Source: an uncultured Holophagaceae bacterium
Lineage (GTDB): Bacteria > Acidobacteriota > Holophagae > Holophagales > Holophagaceae
Assembly: GCA_903913215.1 (NCBI GenBank)
Contig: CAIWKE010000002.1
Span: forward strand, 124,001 to 188,000
Length of the DNA stretch: 64,000 nucleotides
Reading direction: 5' to 3'
Under the pieces are notes generated by a model. It made no database searches. It worked only from the letters and a program-made list of their open reading frames with translations, and had not been told where the DNA came from. Each line of letters opens with the position of its first letter. Within the stretch, counting starts at the first letter, position 1. Shown piece after piece: positions 16,884 to 25,863 of this stretch. The translations under genes and the position numbers were made by a program.

Positions 16884-17752
16884 TCCTCCGGCCCGTAGTA
16901 GACCTCCACTGGCAGGCTCGGCAGGCGACTGCGGAGGCTGGCGGCGATGGCGTCCATCTCCAGGCGTCGTAGAGGTCGCGCCGCAGCCTCAGGGGTGGGG
17001 CGGGCCACGGTATAGAGCTGGATGGCCTGCAGCTGGCCGCCCTGTGCCTGAATGTGCTCCAGGCGCTCGCAGTAGGCCTCCAGTTCCGTAGCACTGGGGC
17101 CCCTTCCCTGCCATTCCAGGAACAGCGTCTGGATGAGGATGGGCCAGCGCCGGGCCGTGGCCAGCAGGTTATCCAGGATGCGGTCCAGGGGAATGGCGCT
17201 GCGGTCGATCTCGCGGTAGTAGGCCTCGGTGCCTGCATCCAGCTTGGCCCAGATCTCACCCTGATGGGCCATGAGGGTCTCCAGGCCAGCGACCACCTCG
17301 GGCGCCTGGAGGCGGCTGGAATCCGTGATGAGCACCAGCTTCACCAGGTCCAGGCCCCGCTGGGACTTGAGGCGCCCCACTCGGGTCACCACGTCCGCGA
17401 ATTCCCGGGCCGTGGTGGGCTCGCCATCCCCGCTGAAGGCGATGTCATTCAGACGCCGGTGGCTGGGCCCCGCGGAATCGAAGGGCGACACCTCGTAAAG
17501 CTCGCCGCTGGTGACCAGGTCCAGCAAGATCCCCAGCTCCCGATCCAGCTGATCCAGGTCCAGGTCCTTGCGCTTGGGCGGTGTGCTGCGGTCCACCTCG
17601 CAGTATACGCAGTCGAAGTTGCAAGCCTTGTCGGGGTTCAGGTTCACCCCCAGGCTCACGCCGTGGCTGCGCCTGGAGATCACGGGGTAGCAGTAGTCGA
17701 AGTCCTGCCAGATGCGCCGGTGATCCAGGTGGGCCTTGATGAGATCGGTCAT
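16874..17752 (-). CDS. Radical SAM protein (COG0731-like)
   Basis: The product has 292 residues. The cluster motif is CNFDCVYCE (about 44-52), a Cx3Cx2C 4Fe-4S ligand set preceded by SLGVNLNPDKA. This layout is shared with the COG0731 wyosine-type radical SAM group. FSGDGEPTT (about 110) is the SAM-binding GGE-like motif. The bacterial members' substrate is unknown. It is transcribed with CapA (10-base overlap) downstream; the thioesterase gene lies upstream on the same strand. Confidence 0.9.
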   Translation of the reverse strand: MTDLIKAHLDHRRIWQDFDYCYPVISRRSHGVSLGVNLNPDKACNFDCVYCEVDRSTPPKRKDLDLDQLDRELGILLDLVTSGELYEVSPFDSAGPSHRRLNDIAFSGDGEPTTAREFADVVTRVGRLKSQRGLDLVKLVLITDSSRLQAPEVVAGLETLMAHQGEIWAKLDAGTEAYYREIDRSAIPLDRILDNLLATARRWPILIQTLFLEWQGRGPSATELEAYCERLEHIQAQGGQLQAIQLYTVARPTPEAAARPLRRLEMDAIAASLRSRLPSLPVEVYYGPEEWA

Positions 17753-17785
17753 GGATCCATGATAGCCGGGCCCTGGGTCACGGCT

Positions 17786-18184
17786 TCAGGGCTCCGCCTG
17801 CAGGGCGGCCCGCACCATGTCAGGTTTCCAGATGAAAGGCTCCGGTTGCAGGGCCTCGTTGATGGCCACCATGACGAAAGCACCGCTGGTGACATCCCGA
17901 TGCAGGTCCGAGACCGGTTCGTAGACCTGCACCTCCAATTGGAGCGTAAGGCTGGTGCGCCCCTGGCGTGCGATGGCGGCATGGAACTCGATGATCTCCC
18001 CGGCCCGCACGGGGCTGTGGAAGATGAGCTCTGAGACCTTCACGGTCAAGAAGCGCCGGTTGCGGGACAGAAGGGCGGCGGCGATGCCGGCCACCTTGTC
18101 CATGCGGGCCATCATGCCCCCACCGAACAGAGCCCCATTCAGGCCAATGTCCTGGTCCAGGACCATCTCGCGGGAGATCAGCAT
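17786..18184 (-). CDS. Hotdog-fold acyl-CoA thioesterase (BFIT/YciA-like)
   Basis: The product has 132 residues. The landmarks DQDIGLNGALFGGGMMARMDKVAG and VKVSELIFHSPVRAGEIIEF (given here as pieces of longer conserved segments) are typical of YciA/BACH-type acyl-CoA thioesterases, with Asn/Asp in the catalytic helix. It would hydrolyse acyl-CoA to free acid and CoA in the cytosol; the chain-length preference is not visible. It lies between a PepSY-TM protein and a radical SAM gene, all on the minus strand. Confidence 0.85.
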   Translation of the reverse strand: MLISREMVLDQDIGLNGALFGGGMMARMDKVAGIAAALLSRNRRFLTVKVSELIFHSPVRAGEIIEFHAAIARQGRTSLTLQLEVQVYEPVSDLHRDVTSGAFVMVAINEALQPEPFIWKPDMVRAALQAEP

Positions 18185-18207
18185 CGGAGCACCTCAGCAG
18201 TCATGGG

Positions 18208-18834
18208 TCACCAGGCCCGCGAGGCCACGGCCACCAACACCAGAAGCCCCCCGAAGGCCAACCCTGCGGACAGCAGCCGCGGACCTGCCAGGCGGCTCCA
18301 GATCAAGGTGCCGCTTAGGATGAGGAAGAGCAATGCGCCGGCAAAGCCGTCCGCCAGGAGAATGAAGCCCACCTGCCCGGCCTCAGCCTTGTGAAGGCGC
18401 TTGAGGGCCTCCAGCAGGCCCGCGCTGCTGCGCTCCAGGTCCACGGTGCGGTTGCCGGGCGAATAGGTGGCCCGGGCGAAATGGGCGTGGCCGCTGAGCA
18501 GCACCTGCCACTGGGGCGCCGCCGTGACGGGCTGACCGCCAAAGCGGGCGGGCCGGGGCGCCAGTACCCGCGTGCGGACCCGGGCCATGGGCAGGTGGAA
18601 CTGCTCCGCCAGCGTGGCCGCCAACTCCTCAATGGTGGCGGGGGCATGGTCCAACTGCACCTGGATCTTCACCTCGTCCACCCGGCCCCCTTCGATCTTC
18701 ATCACCGAGCGGTGGCTCATGAGGAAGCCCGTGAGCCCAAAGAGCAGCCCGAAGCTGGCCCCCGTGAGCCCCACCCAGGCGTGGCAGCGGCGGAGGAAGG
18801 TCAGGAAGGAGGCGGTGGTGATGGGCATTCCCAA
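18208..18834 (-). CDS. PepSY-associated transmembrane protein
   Basis: The product has 208 residues. The N-terminal RRCHAWVGLTGASFGLLFGLTGFLMSHR is a membrane helix with conserved His and Gly typical of PepSY-TM proteins. A periplasmic PepSY-like region (about 45-140) is followed by GFILLADGFAGALLFLILSG and a final C-terminal helix. Such proteins are often linked to iron-siderophore reduction or peptidase control, but no transporter is nearby. A small reductase-like role is only a possibility. Confidence 0.82.
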   Translation of the reverse strand: MGMPITTASFLTFLRRCHAWVGLTGASFGLLFGLTGFLMSHRSVMKIEGGRVDEVKIQVQLDHAPATIEELAATLAEQFHLPMARVRTRVLAPRPARFGGQPVTAAPQWQVLLSGHAHFARATYSPGNRTVDLERSSAGLLEALKRLHKAEAGQVGFILLADGFAGALLFLILSGTLIWSRLAGPRLLSAGLAFGGLLVLVAVASRAW

Positions 18835-18962
18835 TCATGGAATGGAAGGGGCCGGAGGGCCAGTGGGCTGTGGAACGGGGGATGTTCTGAGCGGTCCAAT
18901 GGCCGTGCCAAGGTTCCACTTTGGCCATTCTCTGGCGACGGGCGGTTGGTGCCGACCTGAAA

Positions 18963-18994
18963 GAGAAGGGGCGCCGCAAGCGGCGCCCCCTCTC
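18963..18994 (-). terminator. Intrinsic terminator after sucD
   Basis: GGGGCGCCG (18968-18976) pairs with CGGCGCCCC (18981-18989) around a four-base loop, with a further partial AGAG/CTCT extension. On the minus strand the hairpin is followed by TTCTCTTT. It lies 27 bases past the sucD stop, where an operon terminator is expected. Confidence 0.75.
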
Positions 18995-19020
18995 ATATTC
19001 TCTGGTATTCAGTCCATGGC

Positions 19021-19893
19021 CTACTTGATCAGCTTCGCCAGCGCATGCCCCATGTCCGCAGGGCTCTGCACGACGGTGATGCCAGCGGCAGTGAGGGCCT
19101 TCATCTTCTCGGCGGCGGTACCCTTGCCCCCGGAGATGATGGCGCCCGCGTGGCCCATGCGGCGGCCCGGAGGGGCCGTCTGACCGGCGATGAAGGCCAC
19201 CACAGGCTTCGTGACGTACTGCTTCACGAACTCAGCGGCCTCTTCCTCGGCGCTGCCGCCGATCTCACCGATCATGATGATGGCGTGGGTGTCAGGATCA
19301 TCCTGGAACAGGCGCAGGGCATCGATGTGGCTGGTGCCGTTGACGGGGTCGCCGCCGATGCCGATGCAGGTGCTCTGGCCGATGCCCAGGGCCGTGAGCT
19401 GGCCCACGGCTTCATAGGTCAGGGTGCCGGAACGGCTGACGACGCCCACGTGGCCCTGCTTGTGGATGCGGCCGGGCATGATGCCGATCTTGGCCAGGCC
19501 AGGGCTGATGATGCCCGGGCAGTTGGGGCCGATGAGGCGGCTCTTGGGGTAGTCCGGCAGGACGCGCTTGACCTTCACCATGTCGAGGACAGGGATGCCC
19601 TCGGTGATGCAGACGATGAGCTCGATGCCTGCTTCCAGGGCCTCGAGGATGGCGTCTGCCGCGCCCACGGGGGGCACGAAGATCATGGTGGCGTTGGCGC
19701 CGGTCTTGGCCACGGCGTCGCGCACGGTGTTGAAGACGGGGAAGCCGTCGATCTCAGTGCCGCCCTTGCCGGGAGTCACGCCGCCGACCACGTTGGTGCC
19801 GTAGTCGCGGGAGCCCTTGGCGTGGAAGAGGCCTTCGCGGCCCGTGATGCCCTGGACGATCAATTTGGTGTGGTTGCCCACGAGAACAGCCAT
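19021..19893 (-). CDS. sucD: Succinyl-CoA synthetase alpha subunit
   Basis: The product has 290 residues. CoA-binding N-domain ([20 protein letters not shown] in parts), [11 protein letters not shown], and the phospho-His motif [16 protein letters not shown] near residue 246 are all present. It forms the ADP/GDP-dependent succinate-CoA ligase with SucC, conserving energy in the TCA cycle. It follows sucC by 43 bases in the same operon and ends at a strong hairpin terminator. Confidence 0.97.
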   Translation of the reverse strand: MAVLVGNHTKLIVQGITGREGLFHAKGSRDYGTNVVGGVTPGKGGTEIDGFPVFNTVRDAVAKTGANATMIFVPPVGAADAILEALEAGIELIVCITEGIPVLDMVKVKRVLPDYPKSRLIGPNCPGIISPGLAKIGIMPGRIHKQGHVGVVSRSGTLTYEAVGQLTALGIGQSTCIGIGGDPVNGTSHIDALRLFQDDPDTHAIIMIGEIGGSAEEEAAEFVKQYVTKPVVAFIAGQTAPPGRRMGHAGAIISGGKGTAAEKMKALTAAGITVVQSPADMGHALAKLIK

Positions 19894-19936
19894 GTCATAC
19901 CTCTCTTGGATTCGGATTCAGCAGTTGGGTGGCTGT

Positions 19937-21100
19937 CTACTTGATAGAGGCCACCACCTTGACGGCGGCGTCCTTCAGGTCAGTGGCGACGGTCAGGTTC
20001 AGGCCGCTGTCGGCGAGGATCTTCTTGCCCTCTTCGACATTGGTGCCCTCGAGGCGCACCACCACGGGAACCTTGATCCCGATCTCCTTCGCGGCATTCA
20101 CGATGCCCGCAGCGACCACGTCACAGCGCATGATGCCGCCGAAGATGTTCACCAGCACGGCCTTGACGGCGGGGTCCCCAAGGATGATCCGGAAGGCGTT
20201 CTTCACGGCATCCTCAGTGGCTCCACCGCCAACGTCCAGGAAATTGGCTGGGGATCCACCGTGGTACTTGATGATGTCCATGGTGCCCATCGCCAGGCCC
20301 GCGCCGTTGACCATGCAGCCGATCTGGCCGTCCAGCTTGATGAAGTTGAGGTTGAACTTGCTGGCCTCGACCTCTTCCTCGGCCTCTTCATTGAGGTCGC
20401 GGAAGGCCAGGACATCCGGGTGCCGGAAGAGGGCGTTGTCGTCGAAACCGATCTTGGCGTCCAGGGCGGTGATGTCACCATCCTTGGTCACCACAAGCGG
20501 GTTGATCTCCACCATGGAGCAGTCTTTTTCGATGAAGAGGCGGTAGAGGTTCTGGAGGAAGACCACGGCCTTCTTGAAGGCGTCACCCTCGAGGCCCAGG
20601 GCGAAGGCCACTTGGCGGGCCTGGAAACTGCAGAGGCCCAGAGCCGGATCCACAGCCACCTTGAAGATCTTCTCGGGGGACTTCTCGGCCACTTCCTCGA
20701 TTTCCATGCCGCCCTCGGTGGAGGCCAGGATGGTCACGCGGCTGGAGGCGCGGTCCACGAGGTAGCTCAGGTAGAGCTCACGGTCGATGTCAATGGGCCT
20801 GGAGATGAAGACGGTCCGCACCTTGCGGCCCTCAGGGCCCGTCTGCTTGGTGATGAGCTGCATGCCCTGGATGGCCTTGAACAGCTCAACCGCCTTGTCG
20901 GGGTCCGTGGCGAACTTCACGCCGCCGCCCTTGCCGCGTCCACCGGCGTGGATCTGGGCCTTCACGACGCTGGCGCCGCCATATTCCTTGGTGATCATGC
21001 GGGCTGCTTCCGCATCCTGGGCCACCTTCCCATCTGGGGTGGTCACCTTGTACTGCCGGAGCAGTTCCTTGGCTTGGTACTCGTGAATATTCATGCTCAC
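19937..21100 (-). CDS. sucC: Succinyl-CoA synthetase beta subunit
   Basis: The product has 387 residues, the normal length. It starts [12 protein letters not shown] (a second Met two codons earlier is the alternative). It has the ATP-grasp domain with [13 protein letters not shown] and IDREL, and the C-terminal ligase domain with [10 protein letters not shown] and [11 protein letters not shown]. It binds nucleotide and succinate and pairs with SucD encoded downstream. A promoter-like TTGGTC-N16-TAGACT lies about 20-50 bases upstream of the start. Confidence 0.97.
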   Translation of the reverse strand: MSMNIHEYQAKELLRQYKVTTPDGKVAQDAEAARMITKEYGGASVVKAQIHAGGRGKGGGVKFATDPDKAVELFKAIQGMQLITKQTGPEGRKVRTVFISRPIDIDRELYLSYLVDRASSRVTILASTEGGMEIEEVAEKSPEKIFKVAVDPALGLCSFQARQVAFALGLEGDAFKKAVVFLQNLYRLFIEKDCSMVEINPLVVTKDGDITALDAKIGFDDNALFRHPDVLAFRDLNEEAEEEVEASKFNLNFIKLDGQIGCMVNGAGLAMGTMDIIKYHGGSPANFLDVGGGATEDAVKNAFRIILGDPAVKAVLVNIFGGIMRCDVVAAGIVNAAKEIGIKVPVVVRLEGTNVEEGKKILADSGLNLTVATDLKDAAVKVVASIK

Positions 21101-21120
21101 TCCAGGAAGGGTCGTTCACC

Positions 21121-21148
21121 AGTCTACCGGCCATGGGGCCAGGACCAA
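21121..21148 (-). promoter_or_regulatory. Candidate sigma-70 promoter for sucCD
   Basis: Read on the minus strand, TTGGTC (21148-21143) and TAGACT (21126-21121) are 16 bases apart, about 20 bases before the sucC start. The spacer contains the palindrome GGCCCCATGGCC. The opposite strand carries the start of the PilT-like gene at 21195, so this short intergenic region serves both directions. Confidence 0.5.
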
Positions 21149-21194
21149 CCCTGAAGCCTGTGACCCATGGCATCCTTTTTCATGGAGGGTCCCC

Positions 21195-22799
21195 ATGGCC
21201 CAGCTCGATCGCCTGCTCGCTCACGTGGTCGCCAAGGTGGGCAGCCGCCTGGAACTCAAGGCCGACCGCAAGCCCAGGCTGGAGCTCAAGTCCGGGGAAT
21301 ACCTGGATCTGCTGCCCAATCCTCTGCCCTCGGTCATGGTCGAGGTTCTGGCTGGGGACGTGGTGCCTGCGGACCTGAAGGCCGCCTGGCTCAGCCAGGG
21401 GCAAGCCGAATTCGACTATCACCTGTCCGGCCAGACCTTCCGGATCCGCCTCAGTCGCTACATGGAGCAGCCCCAGATCCAGGCCGAGCACCAAGGCCCC
21501 GCGCCCATCCCGCCCGCAGCCAGCCCCATCGTCCCTGTTGCGGCTCCTGCCCCTGTGGCAGCGGTTCCCGTAGAGTCCCGCCCGGCCCCGGCGATCGTGC
21601 CAGCCCCGTCCCCCAGCCCGCTGCCGAGCCCTCGGCCTTCACCAACACCCCCACCTGCTCCGAAAGCGGCGGGCCTACCGGCCCAGATCCAGGGCAATGA
21701 CCTGGCCGAGCGCCTTTTCGCGGCTCTGGTGGCCCAGTCGGGCTCGGACCTCCACTGCACCTGCGGTGAGCCGCCCCTGGCGCGCATCCACGGAGACATG
21801 AAAGAGCTGGAGGGCTTCGGCCCCCTGGCCCCGGCCACGCTGCTGGAGATGATGCAGTCCCTGGCCAACAGCCACACCTGGGACCGTTTCCAGACCCACC
21901 ACGATGCAGACTTCGCCTACAGCTACGAGGCCGGGGGCTGCCGCCTCCGTGTGAACTTCTTCATGGATCGCATCGGCCCTGGCCTGGTCTGCCGGGTCAT
22001 CCCCAATCAGATCCCCGACCCTGACAAGCTGGGCCTGCCGGAGCCCATCAAGCGGCTCTGCAGCCTGGCCAAGGGCCTCGTGCTGGTCACAGGTCCCACG
22101 GGCAGCGGCAAGTCCACCACCTTGGCGGCCATCCTGGATCTGGCCAACCAGAAACGCCGGGACCACATCCTCACCATCGAGGATCCCATTGAGTTCGTGC
22201 ACCCCCGCAAGGGCTGCCTGGTGAACCAGCGGGAGGTGGGCACCCACACGGACAGCTTCAAGAGCGGCCTGCGGGCAGCCCTGCGCGAGGATCCAGACAT
22301 TGTCATGGTGGGCGAGATGCGGGATCTGGAGACCATCGCCATCGCCCTGGAGACGGCCGTCACGGGCCACCTGGTCTTCGGCACCCTCCACACCAGCAGC
22401 GCCATCGGCACCATCGACCGCATCGTGGACCAGTTCCCCTCGGACCGGCAGCAGCAGATCCGGGTGATGTTGGCGGACGCCCTCAAATGCGTGGTGAGCC
22501 AGACGCTCCTCAAGAAGGTCGGCGGGGGCCGCATTGCCGCCCTGGAGACCCTCTTCATCAGTCCCGCCATCGCCAACCTCATCCGCGAAGGCAAGAACTT
22601 CCAGATCACCAGTGCGATGCAGACCGGCCGAAGCTACGGCCAGCGGCTCATGAACGACGCCCTGGTCGAGCTCATCAAGGACAAGAAGGTAGAGCCCATG
22701 GAGGCCTACCTCAAGTGCCCCGACAAGGAGAGCTTCATCGCCGCCTGCAAGCGGGCCAACATCCCCTTCGACCTGCGGTTGGGCGAAGTCGAGGGCTGA
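21195..22799 (+). CDS. PilT-family twitching motility ATPase with extra N-terminal domain
   Basis: The product has 534 residues; ATG 21195 follows GGAGGG, and the frame is open upstream without homology. Residues 1-95 look like a degenerate copy of the PilT N-domain, then a Pro/Ala-rich linker (about 97-160). A normal PilT core follows: SGSDLHCTCGEPPLARIHG, Walker A GPTGSGKST (about 301-309), the Asp box, IVMVGEMRDLETI Walker B region and GHLVFGTLHT. It probably powers retraction of type IV pili; no pil genes are adjacent. About 360 residues is the usual PilT length. Confidence 0.9.
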   Translation: MAQLDRLLAHVVAKVGSRLELKADRKPRLELKSGEYLDLLPNPLPSVMVEVLAGDVVPADLKAAWLSQGQAEFDYHLSGQTFRIRLSRYMEQPQIQAEHQGPAPIPPAASPIVPVAAPAPVAAVPVESRPAPAIVPAPSPSPLPSPRPSPTPPPAPKAAGLPAQIQGNDLAERLFAALVAQSGSDLHCTCGEPPLARIHGDMKELEGFGPLAPATLLEMMQSLANSHTWDRFQTHHDADFAYSYEAGGCRLRVNFFMDRIGPGLVCRVIPNQIPDPDKLGLPEPIKRLCSLAKGLVLVTGPTGSGKSTTLAAILDLANQKRRDHILTIEDPIEFVHPRKGCLVNQREVGTHTDSFKSGLRAALREDPDIVMVGEMRDLETIAIALETAVTGHLVFGTLHTSSAIGTIDRIVDQFPSDRQQQIRVMLADALKCVVSQTLLKKVGGGRIAALETLFISPAIANLIREGKNFQITSAMQTGRSYGQRLMNDALVELIKDKKVEPMEAYLKCPDKESFIAACKRANIPFDLRLGEVEG

Positions 22800-22939
22800 G
22801 CCGAGTTCCCAGCTCGCTACACTCCCCGGCGGCTGGCCCGTAGACCCTGCTGAAACCTACCTAGTTTTGACGAGTCTCTCCCGTCCATAGCGGCGGTATG
22901 CTGCAGCCCTGCCTGTGCGTCCCATCCTGGAGGTGGTCG

Positions 22940-24280
22940 ATGTCTTCGCAACCTGAGCAGTCCTCACCCACCCGCCCCTGCAATCCGGCCAAGGGTCCAG
23001 CCCGGGATGCACGCCCCAGACTCGCGGTGCTGCCCTTCCAGGACCGGCGTCTGGAGTCCCCGCAGGACCACTTGGCCGAAGGCCTCGCGGCCGAGGTGCT
23101 GAAGGCCCTTGGGCACGTGCAGGGGCTTCGCACCGTGTCTCGGACCACGTCCTTCCCCATCGCGGGCCGGAAGCTTCCCCTGGCCGAACTGGGGCGGCGC
23201 CTCCAGGCCACGGTGATCCTGCGCGGCCAGCTCAAGGACCAGGAGGATCAGCTGCTCCTGGAACCCGAGCTGGTGGACGTGGCCACCGGGCGAACCCTCT
23301 GGTCCCAACCCCAGACCTTTCCACGCCAGGATCTCTTCGCCGCCATCCTTTCGCTGAGCAACGGGGTCGCCTCCGCGCTGCGCTTGAGCGTTCCGACCGG
23401 GGCCACGACCGAGGTGGATACGGCCACCTTCGAGTGCTTCCTCCGGGGGCGGCACAACTACTTCCGCTACAGCCGAGATGGCATGGCCCAGGCCACCACC
23501 CTGTATCGACAGGCCCTCGCCCTGGATCCCAACTACGCACGGGCCTGGGCTGGGCTGGCTGAGTGCGCCGCCTACACCTACATCTACATCGAGCGCAGCG
23601 AAGCCCAGCGGGAACTTGCCGAAGGCTGCAGCCGGAAGGCCCTGGCCCTGGATCCGAATCTGGCGGAGGCCCAGGCCTCCCGGGGGGTGGCCTTGTCCGC
23701 GGCGGGGCGGGCCGCTGAGGCCGAGGAAGCCTTCGAGACGGCCCTCCGCCTGGATCCCAACCTCTATGAAGCGGCTTACTTCTACGCCCGGCACTGCTTT
23801 GCGGTCGGCAAGCCCGAGCGGGCCATCGAGTATTTCGAGTGGGCCTCGGCCCTGCGGCCTGAAGACTTCCAGGCCATCCTGCTCGTCGCGCAGGTCTACC
23901 ACAGCCTGGGCGTGGAGGACGAGGCGGAGCTGGCCCGGCGGCGGGGACTGGCTCTGGTGGAGGAACGCCTGGCCCAGGCCCCCGACGACGTGCGGGCCCG
24001 CTACCTGGGGGCTAATGCACTGGTGGCACTGGGGGAACGGGAAAAGGGCCTTGAGTGGGCCCGCCTGGCCCGCAGCATGGACCCGGAAGACCCAATGCTT
24101 CTCTACAATCTGGGCTGCATCTACGCCCTGGCCGGAAACCCTGATGAAGCGCTGGACTGCCTGCAGCAGGCCATCCTCAAGGGACTCACCCAGAAGAACT
24201 GGTTCCAGCATGATGGCGACCTGGACTCCGTCCGGTCTCTGCCGCGCTTCCAGGAAATGCTGGACCTGCTTCAGGACTGA
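22940..24280 (+). CDS. TPR protein with TolB-like/guanylate-cyclase-associated N-terminal domain
   Basis: The product has 446 residues; ATG 22940 has GGAGGTGG at good spacing and is preferred over ATG 22898. Residues 35-150 (LAVLPFQDRRLESPQDHLAEGL in parts, TVILRGQLKDQ, LVDVATGRTLWSQ) match the FlgO/TolB-like domain that precedes TPRs in many regulators. About 170-440 are TPR repeats with typical ALALDPNYARAWAGLAE and ALRLDPNLYEAAYFYA helices. No DNA-binding or cyclase domain is present. It probably acts as a scaffold; partners are unknown. Confidence 0.85.
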   Translation: MSSQPEQSSPTRPCNPAKGPARDARPRLAVLPFQDRRLESPQDHLAEGLAAEVLKALGHVQGLRTVSRTTSFPIAGRKLPLAELGRRLQATVILRGQLKDQEDQLLLEPELVDVATGRTLWSQPQTFPRQDLFAAILSLSNGVASALRLSVPTGATTEVDTATFECFLRGRHNYFRYSRDGMAQATTLYRQALALDPNYARAWAGLAECAAYTYIYIERSEAQRELAEGCSRKALALDPNLAEAQASRGVALSAAGRAAEAEEAFETALRLDPNLYEAAYFYARHCFAVGKPERAIEYFEWASALRPEDFQAILLVAQVYHSLGVEDEAELARRRGLALVEERLAQAPDDVRARYLGANALVALGEREKGLEWARLARSMDPEDPMLLYNLGCIYALAGNPDEALDCLQQAILKGLTQKNWFQHDGDLDSVRSLPRFQEMLDLLQD

Positions 24281-24296
24281 GCGATTCCCTACCGGA

Positions 24297-25292
24297 CTAC
24301 ATGCTCCTGGAGAGCAGGGCCTCGGGGATCTCCCGCAGGAGGACTCCTGTGGCCGCATCGCCCTGCACCAGGCCAAGTTGCTCCACGGCGCTGCGAGAGG
24401 CCTTTAGCGCCAGCTCACGGGTCTCAGCCAGGGCATCGTGGCGGGTGATGAGCAGCTTGAGGCGGGCCTCCTCATCTTCGGGGATGGGCACCTCCTCGCC
24501 CCGGTCCCAGATGGTGCGTATGAGAGCGCGAGCCTCGTCCGGGGCCCGCTCCAGCAGGGTCAGCATGGGCAGGGTCAGCTTGCCCTCGCGCAGGTCGCTG
24601 AAGGCGGGCTTGCCCAGCTGTTCGCTGGTGGCGGTGTAGTCCAGCAAGTCGTCCACCAACTGGAAGGCCCGGCCCACTTCCAGGCCGTACTGGCGCATGG
24701 CCTGGCATTCGGCAGTGCTGCGGGCCGTGAGCACGGCGCCAGTCTCGGTGCAGCCGCTGAAGAGCAGGGCCGTCTTCCGCTCCTGGATATCGAAGTAGTC
24801 CTTGCGGCTGGTGTCCAGCTTGAAGAGGACGTCGTTCTGGATGAGCTCGCCCTCGATCATGCGGGTGGTGACCTCGGCGAAGATCTCCATCATCCGCCAG
24901 CTGCGCCCGGCAATGGCCTCGCCCATGGCCACGAGGTAGAGCAGGTCGCCAAAGAGCACAGTGAGGGTGTTGCCCCAGAGCCGATTCAGGGTGGGCATGC
25001 CCCGTCGCAGCTGGGCGTGGTCGATGACGTCGTCGTGGACCAGGGTGGCCGTATGGATCAATTCGAAGACCGCCCCGAAGCGCACATCCTCCTCGTTGGG
25101 CACACCGCAGAACCGCGAGGAAAGCATGACCAGGGCTGGCCGCAGGCGTTTGCCCTGACCGCCACGCACATGGTCCGCCAGCTTCTGGACCACCTCTACA
25201 TCGCTCTGCAGGATGCGCTGCAGCTCCGCCTCTACGCCAGCGAGCTTGGGGGCGATGGGGAGGAAGTAGCGGGTGAGGTCCAGGCGACTCAA
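24297..25292 (-). CDS. ispB: Polyprenyl diphosphate synthase (octaprenyl/heptaprenyl type)
   Basis: The product has 331 residues. The first Asp-rich motif is LVHDDVIDHAQLRRG (about 82-96) and the second is QLVDDLLDYTA (about 217). KRLRPALVML is the N-terminal isopentenyl-diphosphate site. The enzyme elongates allylic diphosphates for the quinone side chain. Product length depends on residues before the first motif (ELIHTATL: small residues, compatible with long chains). It is convergent with the TPR gene, and its start lies 1 base from the yajQ stop. Confidence 0.92.
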   Translation of the reverse strand: MSRLDLTRYFLPIAPKLAGVEAELQRILQSDVEVVQKLADHVRGGQGKRLRPALVMLSSRFCGVPNEEDVRFGAVFELIHTATLVHDDVIDHAQLRRGMPTLNRLWGNTLTVLFGDLLYLVAMGEAIAGRSWRMMEIFAEVTTRMIEGELIQNDVLFKLDTSRKDYFDIQERKTALLFSGCTETGAVLTARSTAECQAMRQYGLEVGRAFQLVDDLLDYTATSEQLGKPAFSDLREGKLTLPMLTLLERAPDEARALIRTIWDRGEEVPIPEDEEARLKLLITRHDALAETRELALKASRSAVEQLGLVQGDAATGVLLREIPEALLSRSM

Positions 25293-25293
25293 G

Positions 25294-25791
25294 CTAGCCT
25301 CTGTAATTCGTGAACTGCAGATCGAGGCCCTGGTCGTCCTTCTTGAAGAGGGCGATCACCTCTTGCAGGTCGTCCCGGCTCTTGCCGCTCACCCGCAGTT
25401 GGTCGCCCTGGATGCTGGCCTGAACCTTGATCTTGGAGTCCTTGATGGCCTTGATGAGGCCCTTGGCCTTCTCCTGGGGGATGCCCTGCTGGATGGTGAT
25501 CTCCTGGCGCACGGTTCCCTTGGTCGCAGGCTGGATCTTGCCATACTCCATGCTGCGGATGCTGACGCCGCGCTTGTGCAGTTTGGTCTGCAGCACGTCG
25601 ATGACAGCCTTGAGCTTGACCTCGTCGTCGCTGCTGAGGGTCAGGACCTTGTCGTCCTTCAGCTCGATCTTGGAGACGGAGCCCTTGAAGTCGAAGCGCT
25701 GGCCGATCTCCTTCATGGCCTGGGTGATGGCGTTCTTCACCTCGTCCAGGTCCACCTTGCAGACCACATCAAACGAGCATTCGCTGGCCAT
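25294..25791 (-). CDS. yajQ: YajQ family nucleotide-binding protein
   Basis: The product has 165 residues, the normal length. Landmarks are SFDVVCKVDLDEVKNAI at the start, FDFKGS, the central KGTVRQEITIQQGIP and the end DLQFTNYRG. YajQ proteins have two ferredoxin-like domains, and some bind cyclic di-GMP and act with transcription factors. It is encoded just upstream of the polyprenyl synthase gene (1-base gap). Confidence 0.95.
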   Translation of the reverse strand: MASECSFDVVCKVDLDEVKNAITQAMKEIGQRFDFKGSVSKIELKDDKVLTLSSDDEVKLKAVIDVLQTKLHKRGVSIRSMEYGKIQPATKGTVRQEITIQQGIPQEKAKGLIKAIKDSKIKVQASIQGDQLRVSGKSRDDLQEVIALFKKDDQGLDLQFTNYRG

Positions 25792-25863
25792 GGGAACTCC
25801 TCAACTGGGTGACAGTCTCAGACTAGCGCCCAGGCCTCGCAGGCTCAAGGGCTTGAGGCCCAC

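Noticed and set aside
19045..21154. Long plus-strand frames (299 and 445 codons) over sucC and sucD
   Set aside because: They are antisense to two clearly conserved enzymes and consist of His/Gly/Leu/Asp-rich shadow translation.
22867..22902. Promoter TTGACG ... TATGCT before the TPR gene
   Set aside because: The spacer is 24 bases; the nearer CATAGC gives 13. Neither is acceptable.
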